Assembly (NCBI GenBank): GCA_963758025.1
Contig: CAVWUA010000016.1
Span: 399,949-463,948 of the forward strand
DNA: 64,000 nt
DNA from: CAVWUA01 sp963758025
Lineage (GTDB): Bacteria; Planctomycetota; Planctomycetia; Isosphaerales; Isosphaeraceae
Reading direction: 5' to 3'
Shown here: positions 35,716 through 44,890 of the stretch, piece by piece
Numbering within the stretch: the stretch's first letter is position 1
Layout of the letters: every line of letters starts with the position of its first letter
Program-made: the position numbers and the translations under genes
Notes under the pieces: generated by a model
The model's database searches: none
The model's input: the letters and a program-made list of their open reading frames with translations, nothing else
Told to the model about the DNA's origin: nothing

Positions 35716-36495
35716 ATGAAGGATGCTCCCGAAACCCCGCTGCCCGGCCTGTTGATCGTCGGCACCGATACAGGGGTCGGCAAGACGCGAATCGCCGCGG
35801 CGATCGCGCGCTGTCTCGTCGCCGAGGGGCGTCGGGTCGGCGTGCTCAAGCCGGTGGCGACCGGGGCGACGCGCGAGGGAGACTCCTGGCGCTGCGAGGA
35901 TGCCGATTTGCTCAATCAGGCGATCGGTGGCGGGTTTCCTCGGGAACGGGTCGCGCCGTTGATCTACGAGGAGCCTCTGGCACCGCCGGTCGCGGCGCGG
36001 CGGCTCGGGGAACCGCTATCGTGGCCTAGAGTTCTGGAGGAGATCGTCGCGGCGCTGGCCTGGTGGCAAGAGCGGGCCGAGGTCATGGTCGTGGAGGGTG
36101 TCGGCGGCTTGCTCTGTCCACTGGCGGAGGGGGCGACGGTGGCCGACCTGGCCATCGCGCTCGATTATCCTCTGGTGATCGTGGCCCGGCGCGGGCTCGG
36201 GACGCTGAACCACACGCTCCTGACCGTCGAGGCGGCCCGGCGCCGGGGTTTGCGGATCGCCGGCGTCGTACTCAACGGCGCCGAACCGGAGGGAGACCCA
36301 ATCGCCACGCGGACGAATCCCGAGGAACTGGTCCGCCGGCTGGATTCGGTCGCCTTGCTGGCTGACATCGAACATCACACTGAGGCTGCGTTGTTGATTG
36401 ATTTCATTCAAGCTATAGACTGGTATGGGTGGGCCTGTCCTCCGAGAATGGTGGAATGTTCAATCGCCCGGCAAAGGACCGGACTGGGGAGTTGA
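35716..36495 (+). CDS. bioD: dethiobiotin synthetase
   Basis: 259 residues from ATG 35716; an in-frame ATG at 35698 inside the preceding gene is possible. The P-loop is in LLIVGTDTGVGKTRIAAAIA. Substrate and metal-binding parts: VGVLKPVATGATREG, EDADLLNQAIG and VMVVEGVGGLLCPLAEGATV with the conserved EGVGG. LGTLNHTLLTVEAARRRGLR follows and the C-terminal NPEELVRRL is normal. It carboxylates 7,8-diaminopelargonate using CO2 and ATP. The last 30 residues after IQAIDWYG are less typical. Stop is 6 bases before the zinc-ribbon gene start. Confidence 0.9.
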   Translation: MKDAPETPLPGLLIVGTDTGVGKTRIAAAIARCLVAEGRRVGVLKPVATGATREGDSWRCEDADLLNQAIGGGFPRERVAPLIYEEPLAPPVAARRLGEPLSWPRVLEEIVAALAWWQERAEVMVVEGVGGLLCPLAEGATVADLAIALDYPLVIVARRGLGTLNHTLLTVEAARRRGLRIAGVVLNGAEPEGDPIATRTNPEELVRRLDSVALLADIEHHTEAALLIDFIQAIDWYGWACPPRMVECSIARQRTGLGS

Positions 36496-36501
36496 GCCGT
36501 G

Positions 36502-37618
36502 ATGTCCAGCGATCGCGTTTGTCCGAACTGCGGCACCCCCCTGCCGAGCCACACGTCGAACGGCTCGGCCGTGACCGAGGATGAAGGGAGGACCATCGAT
36601 ATGGCACCGGAAACCTCGGCCGAGATTGAACCCGCCCCCGGGCCTTTCTCGGAGGAGTCCGTCATTCCCCGGGAGCTTCTGGAACGGCCATCGGAAGAGG
36701 TGCTCGCCGTCTCCGAGGTGGATCCGGTCCTGGCCGATATTCAAGAATACGCCAATCGTCCCCAGGGGACGTCCGATACCTCCATCCCCTCGCTGGATCT
36801 CGATCTGAACGAGCCCTCGGGAAAAGTGGCCGAACCGGAAGCCGCGGCCGTCCGGGACGAGCCACAAGAGCCACGCCCAGCACCCCAGGCCGCCGAACCC
36901 GAGGAGGAGGAGGACGAGGACGCGGTGCATCGGGTCGGGCTCGGCACGATCCTGCTCGCCAGTTACGCCAGCGCGATCACGATTGCCTTTTTGTGGCTCT
37001 GGTGGCACGGGCCGAGAGCCGCGGAGCCTTCGTATCCCGACGCGGTATTGACGGACAACCGGCCCGATCTGGGGATGCGCGGCGACCAGTCCCAGAACAT
37101 CGCGCCCGCGCCGAAGATCCCCAAGGACCACCTGACGACCCTGGGTCAACCGCTCCAACTCGGTCTCCTGGAGTTCACCCCGCTGAGCGTGCGGCGGGGG
37201 CCAGTCACGCTGGAGCATGTCGGGTTCGACTCTCAGGCGCAAGACCCGCAACGGCGGCAAGGACGCCTTGATCCTCAAGGTTCGCCTGCGCAACACGTCG
37301 GATACCACGGTTTTCGCCCCGCTGGACGAAGCGTTCGTCCGGGAGCGCACGCGGTCGGCCCCGGACAGCTTCATTGAGACGAAGAAGGGATCGCGTGTCT
37401 ATCCGTATCCGCTGGCCGTCGAGAGCGAGTGGTCGATTGTCGGGCAAACGTTCCGCACGCTGAAGCCGGGCGAGACGATCGAGACGATCCTCGTCAGCGA
37501 CGCCGAGGCCACCGACGACCTCTCGGAACCGATGACCTGGCGGCTACGGCTCCGAACCGGGGCGGACGAGACCGAGCTTGTGGGGGTCCAGTTCGGCAAG
37601 GACGAGATGGAGGATTGA
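36502..37618 (+). CDS. zinc-ribbon membrane protein, one frameshift
   Basis: About 372 residues. The N-terminus SSDRVCPNCGTPLPSH is a short zinc ribbon with one CxxC. Then comes a long acidic low-complexity region (QAAEPEEEEDEDAVHRV), a single membrane helix (TILLASYASAITIAFLWLWW, about residues 150-170) and an outer part LLEFTPLSVRRGPVTLEHVG. After a break at about 37230 the other frame continues RRKTRNGGKDALILKVRLRN, a beta domain with FVRERTRSAPDSFIETKKGS and ending FGKDEMED. No enzyme motif. The start is 6 bases after bioD, so it is probably in the same operon. Function unknown. Confidence 0.7.
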
Positions 37619-37687
37619 GGGCTGGAGGCAAGGTGGGCAGTACCCACTCCGCAAGAAGTCGAGTCGTGACCCCTATTGGATAACTCT

Positions 37688-38713
37688 ATGCTCATGGAAC
37701 GCGCCGGCCTATCCGCCGAGGGCTCCCGTGCCGAGGAGGGCCGCCGCGTTCTGCCCGCGACGCTTCTGGTTGCCGCCGCGCTGGGGCAACCGATGGCGGC
37801 GTGCCTGGCCCGCTGGGACTGGCGGGCGGACCTGCTGACCCATTTTCCAGCGCCGGCCCTGGTGGTGACGTTGCTGGCCGCCGCCGTGCTGGCGACGCGA
37901 CGGCAGACGGTCCTGGCCTCGGGGCTGATCCTGCTCGCCCTGGTCCAGACGGTGCCCTTGATCCGTTACGAGGGGTCAAACCCCGTTCCGTCTGGCTCCG
38001 CGCGGCTGCGAATCCTGACGGTCAACGTCCTGGAAACCAACGGCAAACACGATGCCGTGGCCCGGCTCATCGAGCGCGAACGGCCGGACGTGGTTGGGTT
38101 GATCGAGGTCACGACCGAGTGGCTGGACGGCCTGGAGCGGGCGGGCGTTCGGAAGGAATATCCGTATCGGCGCGAACTGCCGAACCCCGGCGGAATCGGC
38201 ATGGCCCTCTGGTTTCGCCATGAGCCCCGGCAAATCGTCACAATCTCCGTCGGTCCCGGCGGGAACCCCGCGCTCCGGGGGACGTTCGACTTCGCCGGGC
38301 GCGAGCACCAACTCTGGCTGGTCCACCCGCCGAACCCGCTCCAGGCGGCGGGCCGCTACCGCTGTAACCGCGAGCTGGCGGCCCTGGCCCGACAGATCCG
38401 GGACGCGGGCGGCTCACAGGTGGTCATCGGCGACCTGAACCGCACCGACGGCTCGCCTTATTTTCACGACTTCCTCCGCACGACCGGCCTGCGCGACAGC
38501 CGCCTCGGCTTCGGCACGCAACCGACGTGGCCGAGCTGGTCCCCCTACCGGATCGCGATCGACCACGCCTTCCTGTCCGCCGATCTCGCCGTCGCCAATC
38601 GCCGCACCGGGCCGGACATCGGCTCGGATCACCTGCCGGTGCTGCTCGATGTCTCCACGGCGTCGAGAGACGCGACGAACTCGTCCACCCAGCCTTCCCA
38701 GCGTTCGCGTTGA
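37688..38713 (+). CDS. membrane-linked endonuclease/exonuclease/phosphatase-family protein
   Basis: 341 residues from ATG 37688. Two to three N-terminal hydrophobic segments (LPATLLVAAALGQPMAACLA, FPAPALVVTLLAAAVLAT, TVLASGLILLALVQTVPLI) precede the EEP domain: LRILTVNVLETNGKHDAVAR with the Asn, VVGLIEVTTEWLDGL with the Glu, LWLVHPPNPLQAAGRYRC, VVIGDLNRTDGSPYFHDF with the Asp and Asn, and GSDHLPVLLDV with the catalytic His. All key residues appear present. Such proteins hydrolyse phosphodiester bonds in nucleic acid or phospholipid; substrate unknown. The end overlaps a convergent gene by about 85 bases. Confidence 0.8.
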   Translation: MLMERAGLSAEGSRAEEGRRVLPATLLVAAALGQPMAACLARWDWRADLLTHFPAPALVVTLLAAAVLATRRQTVLASGLILLALVQTVPLIRYEGSNPVPSGSARLRILTVNVLETNGKHDAVARLIERERPDVVGLIEVTTEWLDGLERAGVRKEYPYRRELPNPGGIGMALWFRHEPRQIVTISVGPGGNPALRGTFDFAGREHQLWLVHPPNPLQAAGRYRCNRELAALARQIRDAGGSQVVIGDLNRTDGSPYFHDFLRTTGLRDSRLGFGTQPTWPSWSPYRIAIDHAFLSADLAVANRRTGPDIGSDHLPVLLDVSTASRDATNSSTQPSQRSR

Positions 38714-39145
38714 GCGGCCTCGTCGTGCGGCAACGGCGCGAACTTCGCGCGGTCGGACTCATGCAGGAACCGGACGAGCGGCTCGACCCGCTCCCGGCCG
38801 ATGGCCTCGATCAAGGTCGTTGATTCGACGATCTCCTCGGTCGTTTTCGCGGCCCAGGACGGGCCGAACCGGCCGACCAGGGCATCGCGGACCCGCTCGG
38901 CCAGCATCCCCATCGGCGTCTGGGCGGCCTCCCGCTTCGAGCAACCGGGCGGCTTCCGGCCTGGCCGCATTCCGCCGACGTCGCCGACGGCGGATTTCCA
39001 GCACGACCAGCCCCGAGCCGACCAGCAGCGCCGCGGCCACGATCAGAACGATCTCGACCGGAAGCCCCGCGGCGGGCATGGGTTCCGGCCCGAGGTTCGG
39101 CCGGGGGGGCAGGGGATGGGCCGCGGCCAGAAGAGTATGGATCAT
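38629..39145 (-). CDS. single-helix membrane protein with helical cytoplasmic domain, one frameshift
   Basis: About 171 residues. It starts at ATG 39145: MIHTLLAAAHPLPPRPNLGP, membrane helix VEIVLIVAAALLVGSGLVVL, then a basic stretch RRRRRRR. After a break at about 38930 the other frame gives REAAQTPMGMLAERVRDALV, EEIVESTTLIEAIGRERVEP and LVRFLHESDRAKFAPLPHDE, ending AVETSSSTGR. The pattern (one helix, then a domain with HESDRAKFAP) recalls the small DUF4381-like proteins that accompany DUF58 and VWA genes, which agrees with DUF58 being 0.6 kb upstream on the same strand. Confidence 0.65.
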
Positions 39146-39219
39146 CGGGGCATTCTCGGGGCGTGGATCGCATGAGAACCGCGAACCGACGGAAACTCCC
39201 TGCAAGCGAACTCTGGCAG

Positions 39220-39690
39220 TCAGGGTTGACCCTGCCGGACCGGATTCGCGGAAGCTCGATCGTTGGCAAAGAGAAGAATGCGGCACCATCGTCTGGTCAT
39301 GATGTGGAGGAACACGGTAAGGAGCCAGGAAATGACACCAATTACCCCTCCGGAGACGATCCCTTGAATGATTGTGGTGGTGAGGAATAAAAGTGTTCGA
39401 TCGATAGGGAAGCTGAATTTCCACGAGATGAGGTGTTCGATGGCCAACACGAGGGATGCGAACAATCCGCTGGCCACACCGCCGAGAAGGATCAACCCCC
39501 CAGAACCTCTGCTGAACAGCAGGCCGAGGGGCGGCCCCAGGAGGGCCACGGCCAGGATAAAAAAGTCCAGGGGAGACCCGGCACCATTCGAGCCGACCCA
39601 TGCCAGCAGGACACCATAAAGCGCGATCGCCGCCAGAATCCTCGGGATTGTCCATCGCGCGGGGGCATGGACGGCATCTTTCATGGTCAT
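39220..39690 (-). CDS. four-helix membrane protein, unknown
   Basis: 156 residues. Hydrophobic segments: ILAAIALYGVLLAWVGSN, LDFFILAVALLGPPLGLLFS, GLILLGGVASGLFASLVLAI and LFLTTTIIQGIVSGGVIGVI, running on into SWLLTVFLHI. The start MTMKDAVHAPARWTIPRI is followed directly by the first helix. It lies between DUF58 and the single-helix protein on the same strand with gaps of 34 and 74 bases, so it is probably in one operon. No family recognised. Confidence 0.65.
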   Translation of the reverse strand: MTMKDAVHAPARWTIPRILAAIALYGVLLAWVGSNGAGSPLDFFILAVALLGPPLGLLFSRGSGGLILLGGVASGLFASLVLAIEHLISWKFSFPIDRTLLFLTTTIIQGIVSGGVIGVISWLLTVFLHIMTRRWCRILLFANDRASANPVRQGQP

Positions 39691-39724
39691 CTCCGCCTTG
39701 GATCATCCCGAAGGGTCGGCCCAA

Positions 39725-40711
39725 TCAGACATCCGGTCGTTCCGCGGGCTTGGAGCGGTGATGTGTTCCATCGCGACCCAGGGGCATCCCCCGACGCGCC
39801 GCGCGGCCCTGGAAGAAGGTCAACAGCGGTCGAATCGGATCGTCGGCTGTCGAGAACTCGTGCGCGGTGATGCGGGCCTCGGCGCACCACGACCGGAACG
39901 CCTCCCGACGTGCGCGGGCGGCGCGGGCGTAGGCGGAGCGGACCCGTTTCGAGCCGGAATCGACCACCCGCCGCCGTCCCGTCTCGGCCTCTTCCAGGGC
40001 GAGCAATCCAGCGTCGGGCAGGGAATCCTCGCGAGGATCGACCACCCGCAAGGCGACGATGTCGTGACGCCCGGCCACCCGTCGCCATGGGGCGACCGGC
40101 CCCAGGTCGAGGAAGTCGCTCAGGACGACGATCAAGCCGCGACGGGCGGAGCGTCCCGGCCGCCGCAGGCCCGTTGCGAGGTCCGTGCGGCGGGATGTGG
40201 CCGGGGTGGCGATGAGCATCCGGAGCAACCGGGCGAGGTGTCGCGCTCCGCCTCCGGGGACGAGTTCCGCCTCGATCCGGTCGGTGACGAGCGACAACCC
40301 CGCGCGGTCGCCGTTCTGCACGGCCGCCGCCGCGAGCAGGGCCGCCGCCTGCGCCGCGCGGTCGGCCTTGGAGCGCCCTTCGGGACCGAACCGCAAGCTG
40401 GCCGAGATATCGACGATCAGCCAGAGCGTCAGCGCACGCTCCTCGATGTAACGCCGCACGTAGGGCCGCCCCTGTCGCGCGGTGACGTTCCAGTCGAGGT
40501 GCCGGACATCATCTCCCGGTTCGTAAGGTCGCAGTTCGGAGAACGTCAGGCCCGTCCCCGGCCTCGCGCTATGATACGCCCCCGCCAGGGCCGAGGCGGC
40601 CTCCGGCTTGACCCGGAACCGCAGCCGACGCGCCCGTCGGATGATCGCCGCGGCGTCGATCGACGGGGTGGAGGACGGGTAACGTCTCGGTCGGCGGAAC
40701 GGCCAGATCAC
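39725..40711 (-). CDS. DUF58-domain protein
   Basis: 328 residues. The DUF58 hallmark is clear: SARPGTGLTFSELRPYEPGD, then DDVRHLDWNVTARQGRPYVR. A VWA-like part follows: RALTLWLIVDISASLRFGPE (an incomplete MIDAS, DISAS), then RRGLIVVLSDFLDLGPVAPW. The C-terminal third is Arg-rich (SAYARAARARREAFRSWCAE) and ends in a basic tail. DUF58 proteins usually follow a MoxR AAA ATPase and precede VWA proteins. Here MoxR is absent and the BatA/B/D genes are 17 kb away. It probably shares a membrane-complex function with its downstream minus-strand neighbours. Confidence 0.85.
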   Translation of the reverse strand: MIWPFRRPRRYPSSTPSIDAAAIIRRARRLRFRVKPEAASALAGAYHSARPGTGLTFSELRPYEPGDDVRHLDWNVTARQGRPYVRRYIEERALTLWLIVDISASLRFGPEGRSKADRAAQAAALLAAAAVQNGDRAGLSLVTDRIEAELVPGGGARHLARLLRMLIATPATSRRTDLATGLRRPGRSARRGLIVVLSDFLDLGPVAPWRRVAGRHDIVALRVVDPREDSLPDAGLLALEEAETGRRRVVDSGSKRVRSAYARAARARREAFRSWCAEARITAHEFSTADDPIRPLLTFFQGRAARRGMPLGRDGTHHRSKPAERPDV

Positions 40712-40780
40712 AGTTGCACGGTCCTGACTTGAGTTATCTGCCCCTCATTTCGCTTGTCTTCTCGCAGGATTTGGGAGTGG

Positions 40781-41596
40781 TCAGTCGTCTTCAGTTCGGA
40801 GTTCGCGTCGCAACGCATCGAGTTCCTGACGCAGTTGTTCCAGTTCGGCATCCGTCGCGCGCCGGGCATCCTCCGACTGACGCAACTGCTCGGCCAGTTG
40901 ACGGCGTTCGGTCTCGGCCCGCTGTCGTTCGGTCTCGGCCCGCTGTCGTTCGGTCTCGGCCCGCTGTCGTTCGGTCTCGGCCCGCTGTCGTTCGGTCTCG
41001 GATTCCTCCAGGGCCTCGTGGGGCGTCAGCACCCAGTGCCCGAGGGCGGGGTCGTACAGCCGCAGGTCGGTGCCGCTCCGTTCCAGGTGCAAGCCGAGAA
41101 TTTCGCTCGGCAAGCGGCCTGCCACCGGCTCGATTGGCACGTACTGATCGCCAATGAGTCGGAAGCCTTGCAGGGAGGGCTTGAGGTACTCGTCCTTCGG
41201 GTCGAACAGGAAATACTCCGGCACCTGGAGCGTGTCGCGGTAGAGGGCGAACTTCGTCTTCAAGTCCTCGTCCCGCGTGCTGCGCGAGGTGAATTCAAAC
41301 ACCACGTCCGGCCCCTTCCCCTCCTCCCAGAGAAAATAGGCGTCGCGGTCCTTGTCCGGGAGGTCGCGGACGACGAAGACGTCGGGCGAGACGTGTTTCC
41401 ACTTGTCTCCGCGCACGTAGTACAGGAACATGTTTCCCGAGATATACACGTCGCGGCGGCCCGCGAAGTGGCGACGGAGCACCTCGATCAACCCGAGCAG
41501 GTTGTCGCGGTGGATCGGGGTCTCTCCCACGGGCTTGCCATCTCCGGTCGGGTAATCGACTTCGCGAGGCGTCCTGGTGCGGGACTCGGTGGCCAT
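40781..41596 (-). CDS. Uma2-family nuclease-like protein with C-terminal coiled-coil repeats
   Basis: 271 residues from ATG 41596 (second in-frame start upstream at 41677 lacks support). Residues 1-190 show the Uma2/PD-(D/E)XK fold: GNMFLYYVRGDKWKHVSPDV, FVVRDLPDKDRDAYFLWEEG with the catalytic Asp, and PDVVFEFTSRSTRDEDLKTK with Glu and Lys. The C-terminus is a tandem heptad ETERQRA repeated four times (encoded by a 21-base repeat), followed by a charged coiled coil (RQLAEQLRQSEDARRATDAE). Uma2 proteins are numerous in planctomycetes and cyanobacteria; function unknown, perhaps nuclease. Confidence 0.8.
   Translation of the reverse strand: MATESRTRTPREVDYPTGDGKPVGETPIHRDNLLGLIEVLRRHFAGRRDVYISGNMFLYYVRGDKWKHVSPDVFVVRDLPDKDRDAYFLWEEGKGPDVVFEFTSRSTRDEDLKTKFALYRDTLQVPEYFLFDPKDEYLKPSLQGFRLIGDQYVPIEPVAGRLPSEILGLHLERSGTDLRLYDPALGHWVLTPHEALEESETERQRAETERQRAETERQRAETERQRAETERRQLAEQLRQSEDARRATDAELEQLRQELDALRRELRTEDD
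40905..41001 (-). repeat. 21-base coding tandem repeat, four full copies plus 13 bases
   Basis: The unit CGTTCGGTCTCGGCCCGCTG plus T is repeated exactly at 40905, 40926, 40947 and 40968, with a partial copy to 41001. It encodes ETERQRA heptads in the Uma2-type protein. The 100% identity of copies suggests recent slippage and possible length variation. Confidence 0.9.
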
Positions 41597-41677
41597 GTCG
41601 GGAACTCTCCATCGAAAATCGGACGCCCGAGGATCGCGCGTCGCTTCGAGCGCCGGAATCACTCGCCCCATTGTCAA

Positions 41678-43873
41678 TCAACTCTCGACGCCGGCCACGT
41701 CGCGCAATGGCTGCTCGATCTGATCGACCGCGGCGGCCTCGGTCCGCGCCCGGTCGAGGGTCCAGCGAATCTGAACGTCCCAGCGGCGGGACTCGTCGGC
41801 CCGGATGATCCAGTGGGGGATGACGGCCGAGCTTTGATAGACGCCCTCGTAGCCCCCTTCGCTCTGACTGACCGTCTCGACCGGGAAGCACCAGAGGGCC
41901 GCCGGCACCGACCAGCGCAGGCTGGCCGTCAGGTCGAGCCACTCGTCGGTCAGGGTCAGACCCTCCAGCTCCTTCAGGTCGAGCGGCGTGTCGAGCATGC
42001 CGAGGTGCTGGCCGTTCGTCGCGGAATAGTAGCGGTCGGCGGCGTGACCGGCCATCGCGGCCAGGTTGAACTCGACGGCGAAGTGTAACGGGACGCCGAC
42101 CGGCAAGTCCTCGATCTGATAATGCACGTCCAGCGTCGGGCTTCCGGCCTCCAGCGTGATCGACTTCCGCACGCGGATCACGTGGCCGTCGGCGCGGCCG
42201 GGCCGCTCCATGTGCAGGGTGACGCGCTCCGGCGTCCGCTCGACCCGCGCGAGGTACGTCCCCATCGCGAAGTCGCCGAATTCCAGGTCGCGACAGGAGC
42301 GCAGGTCGCCGAGGGAGGTGTCGAGCGGATAGAAGTGATCGACGAGCGCCTTGCGCGGGTGCTGGTCGTACACGATCCGATCCCCCAGCCCTTCCTGCTT
42401 GAGGATGACCCCCTTCTGGATGCTCGGGCCGAGGTCCGCGCCGCTGTTGGGGTTGGCCATCGCCTCGGTGATCGCGCCGTGGTACGGCTCGGGACGGCGG
42501 TCGAGGGTCGCCAGGACGTTGGTCAGGGCGTGCCGCACGTCCAGCTCATAGACGTGCCCCCCGATGGCCGGGCGGACGAAGGCGATGAGCTTGTCGTTTT
42601 CCAGGCGGACTTCCTGCCGGGCGTCGAGGTTGAAGTCGCCGACCTCCAGGCTCACGCGAGGGCCGGTCTTCCCCTCGGCGTCGTCCAAGGCGTTATGGGC
42701 GGCGATCAGGTGGCGGAAGATCGCGTTCCGCAGGTGGGGGAGGTACAGGCCCCCGAAGGCGCCGTGCCAGTACGGGCAGTTGCACTGGCCTCGATAGAGA
42801 TCTTGCCGGGCCATGTCGAGGTAATCCGGATCGGCGCTCGAATCGGCGGCGGCGAGGCGTCGGGAGATGCCGAGCATCCGGGTGTACATCTCGTCACTCT
42901 CGGCGTACTTCGCCTTGAAGTTGCGCCAGAACCCGCCTGCCCGGACGAACGGCCGCAGGCGCTCGGCGACCGGCTCGTGCCGGGTGCCCTCGACGGCCTT
43001 CTGGTACGAGAGGAACTGGCCGGCGGGCAGGACCCACTCGGTCATCTCGCGGTACGAGGAATCGGGCAGATAGACCTTCCCGCGCGGCAGGGTCTCGTCC
43101 ACGGCGCGGGCGAAGGTGGTCGGCTTCAGCCACGACAGGTTGGCGGTGATCATGTCGCAGAACCGCCGGAGCCAGCCGTTGGTGAAGACGTGGTCGAAGG
43201 TGTTCGGCCAGGTGCCGAACTTCTCTCCGTCGTCGGCGAAGACGACCGTGGCGCCAGGGTGCTCGGCGGCGACCTTCCGCAAGTATTCGTAGCAGGCGTG
43301 CGGCTCGTCGAAGGGGATCAGGTAGCGGAGCCGCTCGGAGATCGGGAAGACCTTGATCAGCTGGCCGTCTTCCTCGGTCAGGTGGTAGCCGAAGAGGTCG
43401 TTCTCGCTCAGGCCGGTGCGCTGGAAGTGGAAGTCATCGAGGACCGTGTATTCGATGTCGGCCTCGGCCAGGGCGGAGACGAGATGCTGCTCCCAGACGC
43501 GTTCCGGCACCCACATGCCCCGAACGGTCGTGCCGAACAGCTCGCGGAGGTACTCGGAATAGGCGCGGATCTGGCCGACGCGGTCGCGGTGGGGGATCAT
43601 CGTCAGGATCGGCTCGTGGAACGGGCCGCCGAGGATCTCGACCCGCCCCGCATCGACCAGCGCCCGGACGCGCGCGACGTACTCCGGGTGTCGCTCGGCG
43701 AGCCACTCCATGAGCGGCCCGGAGGTGTGTAGCACGAAGGGAATATCCGGGTACCCTTCGAGCACCTCCAGGAACGGCAGGTAGCTCTCTCGGTAGGCGG
43801 CTTCGAATACGCCGTCGAAGTTGCCGACCGGCTGATGGTCGTGAAGGGCCAGAATCAGGCGGACGCCGTCCAT
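41678..43873 (-). CDS. GH57 alpha-amylase/4-alpha-glucanotransferase
   Basis: 731 residues from ATG 43873 (GAAGAAGG upstream). GH57 motifs: LALHDHQPVGNFDG (region 1), FHEPILTMIP (region 2), GMWVPERVWEQHLVSALAEA with the nucleophile Glu, and ATVVFADDGEKFGTW with the acid Asp. The C-terminal part (about 430-731; FNLDARQEVRLENDKLIAFV, RRWDVQIRWTLDRA) matches the DUF1926-type beta domain of archaeal and bacterial 4-alpha-glucanotransferases. It acts on glycogen or maltodextrin in the cytoplasm (no signal peptide). Part of a minus-strand alpha-glucan gene group with galT, a second GH57 and glgA. Intact, unlike those neighbours. Confidence 0.9.
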   Translation of the reverse strand: MDGVRLILALHDHQPVGNFDGVFEAAYRESYLPFLEVLEGYPDIPFVLHTSGPLMEWLAERHPEYVARVRALVDAGRVEILGGPFHEPILTMIPHRDRVGQIRAYSEYLRELFGTTVRGMWVPERVWEQHLVSALAEADIEYTVLDDFHFQRTGLSENDLFGYHLTEEDGQLIKVFPISERLRYLIPFDEPHACYEYLRKVAAEHPGATVVFADDGEKFGTWPNTFDHVFTNGWLRRFCDMITANLSWLKPTTFARAVDETLPRGKVYLPDSSYREMTEWVLPAGQFLSYQKAVEGTRHEPVAERLRPFVRAGGFWRNFKAKYAESDEMYTRMLGISRRLAAADSSADPDYLDMARQDLYRGQCNCPYWHGAFGGLYLPHLRNAIFRHLIAAHNALDDAEGKTGPRVSLEVGDFNLDARQEVRLENDKLIAFVRPAIGGHVYELDVRHALTNVLATLDRRPEPYHGAITEAMANPNSGADLGPSIQKGVILKQEGLGDRIVYDQHPRKALVDHFYPLDTSLGDLRSCRDLEFGDFAMGTYLARVERTPERVTLHMERPGRADGHVIRVRKSITLEAGSPTLDVHYQIEDLPVGVPLHFAVEFNLAAMAGHAADRYYSATNGQHLGMLDTPLDLKELEGLTLTDEWLDLTASLRWSVPAALWCFPVETVSQSEGGYEGVYQSSAVIPHWIIRADESRRWDVQIRWTLDRARTEAAAVDQIEQPLRDVAGVES

Positions 43874-44200
43874 CGCAAATCCTTCTTCCAGGTCGGATCG
43901 TCGGCGACCGCGGCGTCGGTTCCAGGTGTCTTTTGTGCGCGATCGTCGGGAGGATCGATTGATTATCGAATGACGGACAAAATTCGCCAACGGGACTCTG
44001 TGCGGATTCCCGACGAATCTTGGAATCGACCGTTACGACAGGAGAACTCTAGCCCAACGGTCGGCGGATCGTCCGCCGTGAACCGAAAATCAAGCCGTTC
44101 TAATACATACGCAACGGGGACAGCCGACGATTCGCGGCTGCCCCCGGGGTCATTCCACTGGATTGGCGACTGGCGTCAAACCCGAAACGATTTCCAGGGC
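43874..44200. other. gap between GH57 and BON genes
   Basis: 327 bases. It should hold the promoter of the GH57 gene (read leftwards). AT-rich patches lie at 43940-43990 and 44070-44110. No protein-like frame or convincing hairpin was found. Confidence 0.4.
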
Positions 44201-44890
44201 TCACTGCCGTGAAAAGGCCGGCTCAAGCTGATCTTTCAAGGCGTGGAGCGGGTTCGTCCCGGTGGCCTGGGTCAAGGCCCGCGCCGCGAGGCCGATGCCG
44301 ATGGCCCCGACACCCAGGCGGGCGATGCTGCCGCGTCCCGCCGCGCTGAAGAGCAAGGCACCGCAGGCCGTACCGGCCAGAAGTTTCGCCGTCGGCGACC
44401 AGTTCTCCTGCAAGAACTCGGAGCGCTCCCCGGTGCGAATATGCCCCCCTTGCAAGGCTGGGACATCACCCGGATTCTCATAAATTTCCAGCAGGTTGTT
44501 CACACCCTGGACACCCCGCACCGACTGGACCTTGTGGAACAGCGGCTCCACCTCGACAGCGAGAATCGGCCCGCGCAGGGTCACATGGCCCTGAATCGAC
44601 GTGACCGAAATGGCCCGGGGATGCGACACGACTCGGCCCATCGCCGAGCGAACCCGTTCGACGATCACGCGATCGGACGCGTTATCCGGGGTGAACATGT
44701 GCTCGGCCTCAGCCATCAGGCCGCGCGAGCGATTGCTCAGGTCGTGCGTGGTCACCTCGATCGCGTGATCCACTTCATGCAACAGGTGATCGACCTGATC
44801 CCGCACCAGCGCCCGACGTCGCCGGCCCCGGTCCGGGTCCAGAAAATACATCAAACCGGCGCCCAGGCCCAGCATGGTTAATGCTTTCAT
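44201..44890 (-). CDS. BON-domain membrane protein
   Basis: 229 residues. It begins MKALTMLGLGAGLMYFLDPD followed by RGRRRR, a typical opening of this planctomycete and proteobacterial group. The BON domain is at about residues 70-140: DRVIVERVRSAMGRVVSHPR, SVTSIQGHVTLRGPIL, VEPLFHKVQSVRGVQGVNNL. Then SPTAKLLAGTACGALLFSAA and ARLGVGAIGIGLAARALTQA form Gly/Ala-rich helices. BON domains bind phospholipid or osmolyte-stress partners. No direct link to the glucan genes is visible. Confidence 0.8.
   Translation of the reverse strand: MKALTMLGLGAGLMYFLDPDRGRRRRALVRDQVDHLLHEVDHAIEVTTHDLSNRSRGLMAEAEHMFTPDNASDRVIVERVRSAMGRVVSHPRAISVTSIQGHVTLRGPILAVEVEPLFHKVQSVRGVQGVNNLLEIYENPGDVPALQGGHIRTGERSEFLQENWSPTAKLLAGTACGALLFSAAGRGSIARLGVGAIGIGLAARALTQATGTNPLHALKDQLEPAFSRQ

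Noticed and set aside
40905..41001. Possible CRISPR-like array (regular 21-base units)
   Set aside because: The units are contiguous without spacers and code for heptads in a protein, so it is a coding tandem repeat.
42122..43732. Plus-strand frame of 536 codons
   Set aside because: Lies wholly antisense to the intact GH57 gene and has the Val/Asp/Leu-rich composition typical of mirror frames.
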